A stretch of DNA of 64,000 bases from Branchiostoma floridae (lineage: Eukaryota; Chordata; Leptocardii; Amphioxiformes; Branchiostomatidae): NCBI RefSeq assembly GCF_000003815.2, contig NC_049991.1:12946027-13010026 (forward strand). Reading direction: 5' to 3'. Positions 34,401-41,206 of this stretch are shown here, piece by piece. Under the pieces are notes generated by a model that saw only the letters and a program-made list of their open reading frames with translations, ran no database searches and was not told the DNA's origin. The first letter of the stretch is position 1; every line of letters starts with the position of its first letter. The position numbers were made by a program, and so were the translations under genes.

Positions 34401-37022
34401 TTGACGAAGGTAACAAGGTGTCTGCACGACTAGGTGAGCAGAGTTACAGTGCCATACAGTCTATTACCTTCTCCAGTACAGCAGGAAATCAACCTCAGGG
34501 TTGATGACACGCACCTCCCAACAGTACACGTCTACATATGCACAGCACTATCTTCTCCAATGTCTTACGATATTGTCTGAGGTCCTTAGTTAATTAGCAG
34601 GGAAGTAGACAGGATTAAAAGACCATAATTCATGTTGCTAGGATAAGCCAATGTCAACAAGTCGGAAATGCGCTGAGGAAGGTGACAGACAGTCACCGAA
34701 ACGTCGGAAAAATAAAACGCTTCATTCGTTTGCAAAGAATGTTGTTGTCTGACAACAGAGAGACCATTTCTACCGATAAACTATTTGAGATGCAGATTCT
34801 AGACTTTTCAATACATCTCAAGAGTACCTAGGAATATCATAAAATTGCCAATTGACCTATGTTGCAGTCTTTCTGTGTTTTTCCGATATATGCAGCTAGC
34901 TAAATCTTCAACTTCGGTCTGAGTGATGAGTCTTGTTGCTCACCTATTGAATCTAGCTGAGGGTGGGGGTCATAGGTTACAAAATAAATGGCCACCCTAT
35001 ACATCAATCTGGACACCTCAGCTCAGCCATATCCAGGATTACAATACCCCGGTTCCATTTACCGTAAATTTAGCCTTCTAATGTTATATGTAATGCCATG
35101 ATAAGTATCTTGCTCCAAGTTCATCGACCACCATTTCTCATCACGACTTCAGGTATCTCCAGCAACACATTGCATAGTCTTCTTTGAACACAAAGCATGT
35201 TTTCTCAACTATGCATGGTCAGAGTTGTTTCTACACCTCACACAAGACCAGGTGAGACGTCTCCTATCGTGTAGATTGCATGGCCGTCGGTGGCTGGTGA
35301 CGGATGCCTCCGCCTCTCAGATGGAATGAGAATCGAGCGAAACGTTTCAGCCATCAGCATACCTGGGCCATCCGGATCACGGGCTCGCGCGCTTTGGAAT
35401 CGATCTCTGATACTTTCGCCTCTCAAAACAATTACTATGCGTAGTTTTCCCGGAAGCTCTAATATTTCACATTAATGAAAAGCTGAGTAGATAACTGCCC
35501 CAAGCCCTTCGAAGATACAGGGGGAATTGTTCCAAAACGTTCATGTATTAATCTCCATCCCAACATCATCAGTAGATTTCCTCTAACAGGTATCTCCCCA
35601 AACGCCCATAATATACCGTACTTTCCTACATGTGCAAATCAGAACAAAAACACGGTGCAGATTCTTTAATAACCCCGCAAACACCAAAGACCATCCGCTG
35701 CTTTTTCTTTCCCTTGATGTACAAACTAGGCCCAATGTAGGACAAGTGCTTTCAAATTTGTTGAGTCCGTGTGTTTCATATCGACGTGCCATCACAAAGG
35801 GGTGGCGAGTCCTGCTAACACTTGCTACAGTAAATCCCCAGGCGGGAGCAAATTACATGTTCCAGAGTGTGGAGGTATGTTGCTCAGATTACACCCTGGG
35901 AAATAGACCAGCTTTTGGGGAGCCTATAGGGCCTTAAATTTGTAGGGCTGAACCGTGAAAAATATCCACTGATTAACAGATGCCCCATTAGGCTTGACTT
36001 CATCTTAATATTCATCAGGAATGAGAAAACCTTCTTAAAGCTGTTAAATACCCATGTATATCGGACGAGGCATATATTGGAGCGGACGTCCTTTGATAGT
36101 CTGACCTAGGCGTGTAAGTAAGATGTAGAATAGTGTGGACTTCTAACGAAAATGACAGGTAAGAGGGGCCCGTCTAAATGATAAGGCACCGTACTGCTCC
36201 ATTAGCCGCGCTGACGAGAGGCGCTTCAGATTCTAATTGGAGACTGGAGACCGAGAAACCTAATAATGGGATCAGTGTTAAGGCTTTAAATATTTCGTAA
36301 AGCTAGACTACAAACATAAGCAATGTAGAGAGCAATAGAATATTTCTAGGTGGCGGCTGATTGTCTAGGTTCTTTTTTTCCGTTAGGACGTCATCATCTG
36401 ACGTCAGAGGCGAATTTAAAATAGACCGAATCCTGTTTGTGTTCATACACACCAGCTGCCATGGGTATCCACCTCGAAATTACGCCGTATAATATCTGCA
36501 AACTAATTCTTAGTGCATCACAATTGCAAGTAATAAAAGATGATCAGACACAAAGCATATACGTGTTTGCTACTTGGAATGCTGAATAAAATCGTCGCTC
36601 ACCTGAGAATGCAGAATTTCCGAGCTTCCTCCCCCAGCCATAAGGATGGGCATTCCTAGCTCTCCTGCTATTTGCTTCACATACAAAGTCGACTTGACGT
36701 TGTCCTCATCACCTCCATAGATGACAGCGTTTACTCCCTTCTTCACCAAATCTTCACACATGCTCCTGACAATATTGTCGGGAGTCACATTCTTCAGGAC
36801 TTTCTCAAGCGGCTTGATTTCCAGGGTCTGGCCGCTGCGATAGTTCGCCTCTATCACAGCATCTCTGTAAGGTTGCACCATGCTTTGTTCTACGAACATA
36901 CCTCCCAGTTTTATCTCAGGTGCTGTCCGATCGCTCCCGCAGATCCTTCTTGATGATCCGATCCTCTGTGCCCGCAGCACGGACACGCAAGTAAGGCAGT
37001 ACAGGCCGACTAGTACCTTCAT
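787..37022 (-). CDS. GRIN2-like: NMDA-type glutamate receptor subunit, GluN2 (NR2) class; whole gene, 11 coding exons
   Basis: Plasma-membrane cation-channel subunit that binds glutamate and, by family knowledge, pairs with glycine-binding GluN1 in heterotetramers. Joining 37022-36603, 20587-19956, 14866-14752, 11328-11138, 10027-9708, 9141-9019, 8198-7978, 6407-6253, 4852-4665, 1761-1523 and 1410-787 gives 3228 nt, 1075 residues plus TGA, with every intron GT-AG and all phases compatible. Layout: signal peptide about 1-18, amino-terminal domain to about 390, ligand-binding S1 about 391-555, M1 567-587, M2/M3 611-660, S2 about 663-803, M4 820-845, tail to 1075. Glutamate contacts H494, S520, T522, R527, S692, T693 and D734 fit GluN2 rather than GluN1 or GluN3. 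The pore has N619-N620. The vertebrate GluN2 tail is about three times longer. Exon limits were set by hand without transcripts; the class call is secure, single splice choices less so. Confidence 0.93.
1411..1522 (-). other. Short (112-nt) intron 10 between M4 exon and tail exon
   Basis: Donor GTACGT and acceptor CCCACAG bound a 112-nt intron, by far the smallest of the gene. The exon 10 frame stays open through it and into exon 11 in a shifted frame to a stop at 1346. Retention would replace the 207-residue tail by 58 other residues and remove the PDZ ligand. Confidence 0.85.
1523..1761 (-). CDS. GRIN2-like: Coding exon 10: pre-M4 and M4 transmembrane helix
   Basis: Codes residues 789-868. 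[12 protein letters not shown] matches the GluN2 signature MEELEALWLTGIC and supplies C803. M4 is the hydrophobic run [20 protein letters not shown] (820-839), followed by EHFFYRCL (family EHLFY). It follows CATGCAG and ends AGCAGG|GTACGT in phase 0. A decayed second copy of this exon lies upstream at about 2922. Confidence 0.93.
1762..4664 (-). other. Intron 9 of the GluN2-like gene
   Basis: A 2.9-kb intron bounded by GTAAGG and CATGCAG. It holds the duplicated exon 10' at 2555-2922. I recognise nothing else in it. Confidence 0.8.
2555..2922 (-). pseudogene. Duplicated, decayed copy of the M4 exon (exon 10')
   Basis: Directly after a good acceptor (TTGTTTTTACCCACAG) the frame reads [13 protein letters not shown], which aligns with [13 protein letters not shown] of exon 10 and starts at the same codon phase. 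Further on, [17 protein letters not shown] still aligns with [17 protein letters not shown], but charged residues break the hydrophobic M4. The frame stays open to TGA at 2555 but is Phe/Ser-rich and unlike any tail. I read it as a former alternative exon now decaying; a functional truncated isoform cannot be excluded. It lies 0.8 kb 5' of real exon 10 in the same intron. Confidence 0.6.
4665..4852 (-). CDS. GRIN2-like: Coding exon 9: ligand-binding lobe S2, second part
   Basis: A 188-nt exon for residues 727-788 plus one base. [13 protein letters not shown] contains D734, the conserved aspartate that binds the glutamate amino group, with the GluN2-type Tyr before it. DEGCQL carries C748, partner of C803. 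The acceptor is a tandem AAGCAG: cutting after CAG gives KGGTLDAF, the family length, while cutting after AAG adds one Ser. The donor is AATG|GTAAGG. Confidence 0.92.
4934..5095. repeat. Degenerate relic of the GGGCCCGGCCGGG-ended MITE family
   Basis: GGTCACATTTGGAGGGCCCTGCCGGGC near 4953 and GGGGCCCGGTCGGGCC near 5038 resemble the ends of the intact copies at 5341 and 11721, but the arms do not pair over full length. It lies about 80 bp upstream of the exon 9 acceptor. Confidence 0.4.
5341..5531. mobile_element. MITE-like element, GC-rich inverted ends (copy 1)
   Basis: The left end CTTAGGCTTACGTCGCATTTCC continues into CCTGGGCCTGTCGGG; the right end, read on the other strand, gives GAAGCTAGCGTCACATTTCC and AGGGGCCTGGCCGGG. 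The middle is AT-rich with no coding potential. A second copy with the same ends lies at 11721-11926. It sits in intron 8. No clear target duplication was found. Confidence 0.65.
6054..6101 (+). repeat. Dispersed 3'-end-like repeat (copy A)
   Basis: The stretch from GACCTTACGAAAGTCGCTGT to GTGTCAATAAAGATTGT is nearly repeated at 43881-43927. An AATAAA-containing conserved end without other similarity suggests the 3' terminus of a truncated retroelement. The family is not identified. Confidence 0.45.
6253..6407 (-). CDS. GRIN2-like: Coding exon 8: ligand-binding lobe S2, first part
   Basis: A 155-nt exon for residues 675-725 plus two bases. PNGSTE (689-694) has S692 and T693, which contact the glutamate gamma-carboxylate in GluN2 (GluN2A S689, T690). 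[20 protein letters not shown] matches the GluN2 helix containing MHQYM. The segment linking M3 to RFGT is about two residues shorter than in vertebrates. It follows TTTACAG and ends GGAGG|GTGAGT. Confidence 0.92.
7711..7958. mobile_element. 248-bp MITE with 44/45-bp terminal inverted repeats
   Basis: The left arm begins AAGGCCCCCTCTCACTTGAC and runs to 7754; the right arm (7914-7958) is its reverse complement apart from one inserted base. The 160-bp centre is AT-rich and non-coding. Its inner sequence (GAATTTCAGAGATAAAGAACG) recurs at about 50370 and, inverted, at about 59490, linking them as one family. The right edge is 18 bp from the exon 7 donor. The arms differ by a single indel, which suggests a fairly young insertion. 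Confidence 0.85.
7978..8198 (-). CDS. GRIN2-like: Coding exon 7: M2 pore loop and M3 gate helix
   Basis: Codes residues 601-674. [11 protein letters not shown] enters M2. [11 protein letters not shown] has the N619-N620 pair at the selectivity filter, the GluN2 arrangement associated with Ca2+ permeability and Mg2+ block. M3 ends with TYTANLAAF (649-657), where nearly all ionotropic receptors have SYTANLAAF. Thr637 occupies the site that is Ser in GluN2A/B and Leu in GluN2C/D. The acceptor is CTGTAG at 8199; the next AG downstream would break the frame. The exon ends AAAG|GTACGT. Confidence 0.94.
8975..9009. repeat. (ACAA)n-type simple repeat next to exon 6 donor
   Basis: ACAAACAAACAAACAAAC with a few interruptions, starting about 10 bases inside intron 6. 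Confidence 0.8.
9019..9141 (-). CDS. GRIN2-like: Coding exon 6: pre-M1 and M1 transmembrane helix
   Basis: A 123-nt exon for residues 560-600. It begins EPFDVFAW (GluN2 EPFSASVW), runs through hydrophobic M1 at about 567-587 and ends FEFFSPEGY (family FEYFSPVGY). It follows TTTGCAG and ends CAG|GTAAGC, a consensus donor. An (ACAA)n-type simple repeat begins about 10 bases into the following intron. Confidence 0.92.
9708..10027 (-). CDS. GRIN2-like: Coding exon 5: ligand-binding lobe S1 with glutamate contacts
   Basis: Codes residues 453-559. It opens with INRT and contains CCTGFC (464-469), the GluN2 CCKGFC disulfide motif. [12 protein letters not shown] carries H494, and GSITITKER carries S520, T522 and R527; these match GluN2A H485, S511, T513 and R518, which hold the glutamate alpha-carboxylate and backbone. 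[14 protein letters not shown] leads to the pre-M1 linker. It follows TTGACAG and ends CTAG|GTTCGT in phase 1. Confidence 0.93.
11034..11117. repeat. Two pieces of a dispersed repeat in opposite orientation
   Basis: The plus strand has CTTCGATGAAGGTTAGACAT, the reverse complement of a segment in the repeats at 32426 and 32769, and then GAGTAACTGCTATTTGG in the same orientation as those repeats. It lies in intron 4, just downstream of the exon 4 donor. Confidence 0.5.
11138..11328 (-). CDS. GRIN2-like: Coding exon 4: linker and start of ligand-binding lobe S1
   Basis: Codes residues 390-452 plus two bases. It starts after TTTCAG with VGSW (GluN2 consensus VGKW) and ends AAAAT|GTAAAT. It contains [11 protein letters not shown], the first strand of the ligand-binding domain (GluN2 EEAPFVIVEDID), and C444 and C450, the first cysteines of the two GluN2 loop-1 disulfides. 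The donor is weaker than average, but the phase-2 join to exon 5 restores ECKKINRT, which matches the family. Confidence 0.88.
11329..14751 (-). other. Intron 3 of the GluN2-like gene
   Basis: A 3.4-kb intron with the MITE at 11721. No other coding or RNA signal was recognised. Confidence 0.75.
11721..11926. mobile_element. MITE-like element, GC-rich inverted ends (copy 2)
   Basis: The left end reads CTTAGGCCTGGGTCACATTT then GGGCCCGGCCGGG. The right end reads, on the other strand, AAGGCTTAGGTCACATTT then GGGGCCCGGCCGGGC. About 110 bp of AT-rich sequence lies between. It belongs to the same family as 5341-5531. It is in intron 3. Confidence 0.7.
14752..14866 (-). CDS. GRIN2-like: Coding exon 3: end of amino-terminal domain
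   Basis: A 115-nt exon for residues 351-389, after TTTCAG and before GTAAAT. The pattern [10 protein letters not shown] followed by GRKLWERV lines up with the vertebrate GluN2 stretch ending in EWEKVGKW. The phases (2 in, 0 out) join exon 2 and exon 4 without error. A perfect 76-bp palindrome lies in the intron 83 bp upstream of its acceptor. Confidence 0.85.
14950..15025. repeat. Perfect 76-bp palindrome (38-bp arms, no spacer)
   Basis: The sequence from AGCTAGTTTGGAGATTACTG to its exact reverse complement is centred between 14987 and 14988, with no mismatch and no loop. In the pre-mRNA it would form a long hairpin 83 nt upstream of the exon 3 acceptor. It could be a foldback element or a cloning/assembly artefact, since spacer-free palindromes are unstable. 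Confidence 0.95.
15485..15584. other. Assembly gap (100 N)
   Basis: Exactly 100 N, a usual placeholder for a gap of unknown size. Open frames that cross it are artefacts. Confidence 0.99.
18752..18827 (+). repeat. Possible tRNA-derived (SINE-like) relic
   Basis: ACGGTCTAGTGGTCAG resembles a tRNA A box with its D arm. About 45 bp on, GGGCTGGACTTTCGACCAGCCC could be a T-arm hairpin, but it lacks a consensus B box (GGTTCGANTCC). No clean cloverleaf was found. Confidence 0.2.
19956..20587 (-). CDS. GRIN2-like: Coding exon 2: bulk of the amino-terminal (regulatory) domain
   Basis: Codes residues 141-350 plus two bases of 351. It follows CTCCAG and ends TACAG|GTGAGC. This is the clamshell region that in GluN2 subunits binds allosteric modulators; here [20 protein letters not shown] aligns with the family's helix and strand before the conserved proline-glycine. 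[11 protein letters not shown] (236-246) matches the GluN2 hallmark ILLYCSKDEA. C334 in TYNCR is the expected partner of C89. Sequons NMS (232) and NAT (344) are present. I could not judge whether the zinc-binding histidines are kept. Confidence 0.9.
20647..20678. repeat. (TTTG)n simple repeat
   Basis: A run of TTTG units about 60 bases upstream of the exon 2 acceptor. Confidence 0.85.
20906..21083. mobile_element. Foldback MITE, AATCTCCAAGCAGATC family (copy 1, diverged)
   Basis: The left end is GAATCTCCAAGCAGATCCTACG. The right end, read on the other strand, is TAATTTCCAAGAAGATCCTACGG. Internal segments also pair, for example TAGCCGGCTA in the centre. It shares its terminus with the element at 31273-31413 but is more diverged; no target duplication was seen. 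Confidence 0.65.
26936..26986. repeat. 51-bp near-spacer-free inverted repeat
   Basis: 25-bp arms (CAAATCTAAGCAGTGATCGC onward) flank a single base at 26961 and pair perfectly. It is in intron 1 and unrelated in sequence to the palindrome at 14950. Confidence 0.9.
28530..28548. repeat. (GTAT)n simple repeat
   Basis: Short run of GTAT units; an (AC)n run follows at about 28657-28669. Confidence 0.8.
31273..31413. mobile_element. 141-bp foldback MITE with 9-bp target duplication
   Basis: TAATCTCCAAGCAGATCTTG begins the left arm and its reverse complement ends the right arm at 31413; the pairing runs almost to the centre (GTTATTGGCC...GGCCAATAAC). ACATTTCAT occurs immediately on both sides (31264-31272 and 31414-31422), a perfect 9-bp target-site duplication. 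Duplications of 9 bp are known for Mutator-like transposons, so mobilisation by that class is an inference. No protein is encoded. Confidence 0.85.
32368..32401 (+). repeat. Degenerate hammerhead-like motif
   Basis: TTGATGA, then about 19 nt, then GAAACGTC resembles the hammerhead core CTGANGA...GAAA, but the first base is changed and helix II pairs poorly. Probably a retroelement relic. Confidence 0.25.
32426..32491 (+). repeat. Dispersed direct repeat, copy 1
   Basis: TTATTACCTGGATGTTTAAC followed by CTTCATCGACGTA, preceded by GAGTAACTGCTATTTGG, recurs about 343 bp downstream. Confidence 0.6.
32769..32836 (+). repeat. Dispersed direct repeat, copy 2
   Basis: TTATTACCTGGATGTATAAC followed by CTTCATCGACGTA repeats the block at 32426. 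The upstream part (GAGTTATTGATATTTGGAG) is more diverged. Confidence 0.6.
33837..33861. repeat. (TA)n-rich palindromic simple repeat
   Basis: TATGTATATATATATACATA can fold on itself. Confidence 0.75.
34673..34705 (+). ncRNA. Hammerhead-ribozyme-like motif (Penelope-like element relic?)
   Basis: CTGAGGA, one extra A, a 6-bp helix (GGTGAC/GTCACC) closed by the AGACA loop, and then GAAACGTC follow the order of a type I hammerhead core (CUGANGA, helix II, GAAA, cleavage after GUH) with a minimal ACGT stem III, as reported for Penelope-like retroelements. The unpaired A after the core and a poor stem I (only GCG with CGC at 34718) argue that it is decayed. No reverse transcriptase frame is nearby. 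Confidence 0.4.
36603..37022 (-). CDS. GRIN2-like: Coding exon 1: signal peptide and start of amino-terminal domain
   Basis: Codes residues 1-140. The start at 37022 is chosen because a hydrophobic signal peptide ([18 protein letters not shown]) follows and the ATG sits in a CACC context with A at -3. A likely splice acceptor (pyrimidine tract then CTAG) ends at 37048, leaving 25 nt of 5' UTR in this exon, so at least one untranslated exon probably lies upstream; an ATG further out at 37064 would fall inside that intron. C89 in SMCEDL matches the first cysteine of the GluN2 amino-terminal-domain disulfide. NVT at 78-80 is a glycosylation sequon. The exon ends CAG|GTGAGC in phase 0. Confidence 0.85.
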
Positions 37023-37047
37023 GGTGACAGCACAGTCTCCTCCAGAT
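37023..37047 (-). other. 5' UTR part of exon 1 and its probable splice acceptor
   Basis: TTTTTTGCTTTTCTTCGCTAG ends at 37048 and looks like a 3' splice site; 25 nt then lead to the ATG at 37022. This implies an upstream non-coding exon, which I could not place. Confidence 0.5.
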
Positions 37048-39369
37048 CTAGCGAAGAAAAGCAAAAAAAGGAGCCGTTAAAGAACATCGTCCCTTTCCGC
37101 TACTCATCTCAGTCCACACTCCACTGCTGACATCAGGTGGAGCCGTGGAATACTAAGCCTAATAATAAAGCAGCGGTTATGATGGAAGGTGCAATCCTGT
37201 AATATCATCAGAGCCACACCTTGAAGAAGGCCCTGTGTGGGAAGAAAGTCTATGTCAGAGGTTGCAGCAGAAGCGGCGGATGAAGCGGGACTCCTGAGGT
37301 ACGCCTGCTGCTTCCATCCCCAGCAGACAAATGTAGCATGTGATTGAGCCAGAACCTCCAGTGATGAATGCGCGAGGAAGGTGCGCGTCTCGAACCTGCG
37401 TGTACCATGGAGGGGCGGCAGGGTGGCAGAGGGGTGGATCCGCGCAGACGGATGAAAAAATGGGACGAAATGGCCGCAAAATGCGCTCACAGGGCTCATG
37501 CAGCAGTCGTTTCAGCCCTCCGGAGGGCGATTGTATTGTGTGCGCTCGCCCCGCCGAACATTCCGGCACTTCGATCGAGTGTCAGTCTTTTCTGTTGCGT
37601 AAATTTGCGGTAATTGATTATGCAACGGAATAATTACACCGATGCTGCTTTTAAAACGCAAACAAAGAAACTCATGTATACCTGAGAAAAATACAAAGCA
37701 AACTTTTCGATTCAAATTGAATACCGCAAACCAACTCGATGGGGAAAGTATGCACGGCAACAGATGAAATTTCCCATATATGTTCAAGGCCAATGGGTCG
37801 CTTTTCTTTCTGCATATAACGTAACTGCGTGTCCTGCTGGGATCACCCAGTGGCTGCATGATTGATCACACTGATAAATGTTAGATTTAAGACGGATGTT
37901 GGCGCTCATCTGTTGCCGGCTCACAGCCATGTATGCGATTGTTTCATTATCGCACCAAATCCTTTAACAAATTCCCAGCCTGCCCAGCGGTAGCTGTCTC
38001 GATCTTCAGTGATTAGGAATTCCCGTTTCAGCAACAATCGGCGATACGTTATCTAGGAAAGCTATTAACACTTGTATTTTCCTACCTCGCGGTTTATCAC
38101 ATAGTGGAGGGTATAACTCGCGCTCCTTCAGTGCCCTTCCAAGAAGACGAACGTTACACATTTCATAAAACGTCGCTGCTGTTACAGCGGCGAGGCGCTT
38201 GGAGAGCGAGTCTCGAATAACAGTTCCTTGGCCCTGTGTTGTTTGCTTGCCAACCTGAATTATTTATGAAAACCATCTCGCCCAACATGTTTAAAAGGAG
38301 CAGCCCAGGTATCGACCAAAGCAACCCAAGATGTCATCCCGCGTGTAATAATGCAATATCGACGATATATAAATCAACTTCATACCTGGCAATAACGCTT
38401 CTCTTCTTATAATATCCCTGTTACGTTAAACGCTGCTTTGATACAAATAAAGCAACTACGAAACACCTTTTAGGAATATTCCACCTTCTTTCTCTCATTC
38501 ACCGTGTGGGCGAGCTAGAGACCTGGTCAGCACAGAATACAATGAGAATTTACGCGACTATCGGCTGTGGCCCAGAAATGAAGAAGGCCCATTTAGGGGA
38601 AACTGACGATTCGATTTGCGAATGAGGTTATGGGGAAGATGGGGAAACTTAGTTTGCATTGAAAAACCATTAGGAAACTTACCCGCACACTTGATTTGAG
38701 GAAACGTCGTAACAACGGCAGCAAAGTGAGTTTTGAGGTGTAATTATCATTTTAGCATGACTGGTAACAGCATGAAGTCGTTGATGATTGGAGAAATCTG
38801 CACATAACGTTGGTAAGTGCAATCCTTGTACTTGTGATTTTGCCAACAGCCATCAAATTATCTACAAAGTCCTTGTGGGCATTTTCCGTGATTTTCGGTA
38901 GTATGACATTTCTTCTCTTCCTCTGCTCATATTCTGAGCTGCAGTTAGCCATTAATGACAGCGTTCTTTCCGGCAGTTATGTAATGCTGTAGGTGGCAAA
39001 TGTGCAATTGTCAGCAGGAACTCTTGCAAAATACACAGATACATTTATCTCCTTCCGGGGCTAGTACCTGTTCGAACTTCTTTTTTTAAGTTTTCATTTT
39101 CATTAAAATACATGTTCATAACTAGAGATGGTCTCCCAGGTGCACCCTTGATGTTAATTACTTTTCAGTCTAAATTTAGCTCTAAGCTTTATATCATTTG
39201 TAGCTTGGGAAAATGACAGCTCAGATGCGACGGTATTCTACCGGTTTCGACTTTATTCGTCTTTCTCAAGCTCTGAGCTTTAGTTTCACCGGGTTACTGC
39301 CAAGCACGTTTCTTGAAAAATCAGACGTCATGAGAAATCAAGCGTCAATAACGAAAAGTATTCTTAACA

Positions 39370-39555
39370 CTTTGTTCATGACATTTAGACTTATTATATA
39401 ACACCTGTCGTACAACACGTTTTGTAAGAGACTAAGAGTCTTCACAGGACCCAGCTGAGGGACTTTGTTCATGACATTTAGACTTATTACATAGCACCTG
39501 TCGTACAACACGTTTTGTAAGAGACTACGAGTCTTCACAGGACCCACCTGAGGGA
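39370..39555. repeat. 93-bp tandem duplication (two copies)
   Basis: The block starting CTTTGTTCATGACATTTAGA occurs at 39370-39462 and again at 39463-39555, with about four substitutions by eye. The unit is 31 codons long, so an open frame passes through both copies, but it has no other coding sign. Confidence 0.92.
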
Positions 39556-41170
39556 GATTTGTCCACCAGGAGCGTCCATATCGACTTACGTCCCCTGGGA
39601 CCGGAGGGATCCCTCCTTATCCCGTCCGTGACATATAACAGAACACAGCTCTCCGATGTCCACACGTCTTCTTCCCTCAGGCCTTATTCACGGCGTGTTT
39701 GGTCGGGTTAAGTCTGCGCTGTTTTGACAGCTCGTGAACGCCCGGTGGGAGGGTACTTCTTTACGTGTCGGGAATATCTTTTCACGCCTTCCTGGACAAA
39801 ATACCGACGCACTAACGACAAAGGCGAGGGATTCCCGGCCAAAACGAGCCAAAATGTGAACTGGATAATGGAATGCAGTGCCCGTCCTCGGAGCCTCGTA
39901 ATAATTGAAAATACCCAGAGCCATCGATTGCTCCATTGTTTGATTACTCTGACTTATACCTCGTACTTACCAACATAAAACACGCTTTGTATCCGGTTAG
40001 TTGGTGGGATACTATAGTCTTCACATTCTAAAAGTCTGTACAGACACCACAATATTACAAAAATGATTACTATATACAGAATATGCAGGTGAACTAAAAA
40101 AAGGCTAATGATATTCAGAGATTAGAATTCATGTGTGCTAAACTTTGCCATACTGTGTACTGGAAATAAACGAAAACATTGTGACCGTGCCGTTTTTGTC
40201 TAAGATTTAGATATCGAAAACTTTCAATTTCAGATAAGATGACCGTACCGCGCTATCTAACGTAACTCGACGTGCCTTGTAGCAGGTTGATAACGGTCCA
40301 TTGCACATGTGGGTATATTCCGTGCACGAAATGATCTTAGAAAACAGTACATTTCGACGACCAGACAAGGTAATACGTACAGCACTAGATATCACGTATT
40401 CAACTTTTGACCGTGACTTGAACTTCCATCATCGAGAGAAGAAATCTCTATAATCAAATTAATTTTTCATCAGTGAAAAATAAACTACATGCAATCCCAA
40501 ATCAAAATATGGAAATGAAAAATTGAGCTACACAAACTTGACGAATGTTAAGGGATCGTGTGAGATTGTGAGAAACGATCTTACAGAGAAGATGACGGCG
40601 CATTGACGTCATGATGTGACATACACACGGATAGGTTACACCAGAACATCGTTATTAACGGAACGTGCTATTACCGTGGTCCCAAAGCGACCATCGTTTG
40701 CCGTCAAACCAAAAATTGTCTGACATCGGACTAGGGAAAATAGGTAGTCATCCGGCTTAAAGGATCGCCTGTAACAAGCTCCCGTGGCGCAAATCGACAA
40801 AACGCCTGCTCGACAAACTATCGCCTCGTCACGTTATTTCGTCAAGTTAACTTTCCTGTAAATTAAATCATTTTGAGCTACCATATGCATGTTTAAATCA
40901 TTCGAAATTCTGACTTCATTTTCACTGCCTTGAATAGAACAGGATAAGAGTGAAGTAATTTTAGCTATGCATCGTGGACAATAAGCTTTAAGGCCAGAGA
41001 CCTTGAATAACTGATTATCGATGCATCGTTTACAAGTTACCGATAAAGATAATAGGAAGAACCACTTTGCGTTGTCAAAAATCTTTATTTGGATCTGCAC
41101 CAAATTTGCCACGGAAGTTATGACAAAACGCTCCGGAAACATGATGGTCCGTTGAGGAAGATATTGTTCC

Positions 41171-41206
41171 GTTTGTTCGTTCGTTTGTTTGTTTGTTTGT
41201 TTTTGT
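41171..41206. repeat. (TTTG)n simple repeat
   Basis: TTCGTTTGTTTGTTTGTTTG-type run. Confidence 0.85.

Larger units (their letters stand above)
20588..36602 (-). other. Intron 1 of the GluN2-like gene (16 kb)
   Basis: The largest intron separates the signal-peptide exon from the rest. It contains MITEs (20906, 31273), an inverted repeat (26936), a direct-repeat pair (32426/32769), hammerhead-like motifs (32368, 34673) and simple repeats. No nested gene could be supported on either strand. Confidence 0.75.

Noticed and set aside
35238-35475. Overlapping open frames on both strands with a GAAACGTTTC word
   Set aside because: No protein family; the word is shared with retroelement relics but the hammerhead core is not present.
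37023-37064. Upstream in-frame ATG adding 14 residues to exon 1
   Set aside because: It lies 5' of a probable splice acceptor, and the downstream ATG has a better context and is followed directly by the signal peptide.
40834-41142. Minus-strand frame with CKRC and CPRC pairs resembling a zinc ribbon
   Set aside because: Two CxxC pairs alone are weak; no splice context, no wider family similarity, and the flanks are low-complexity AT-rich sequence.
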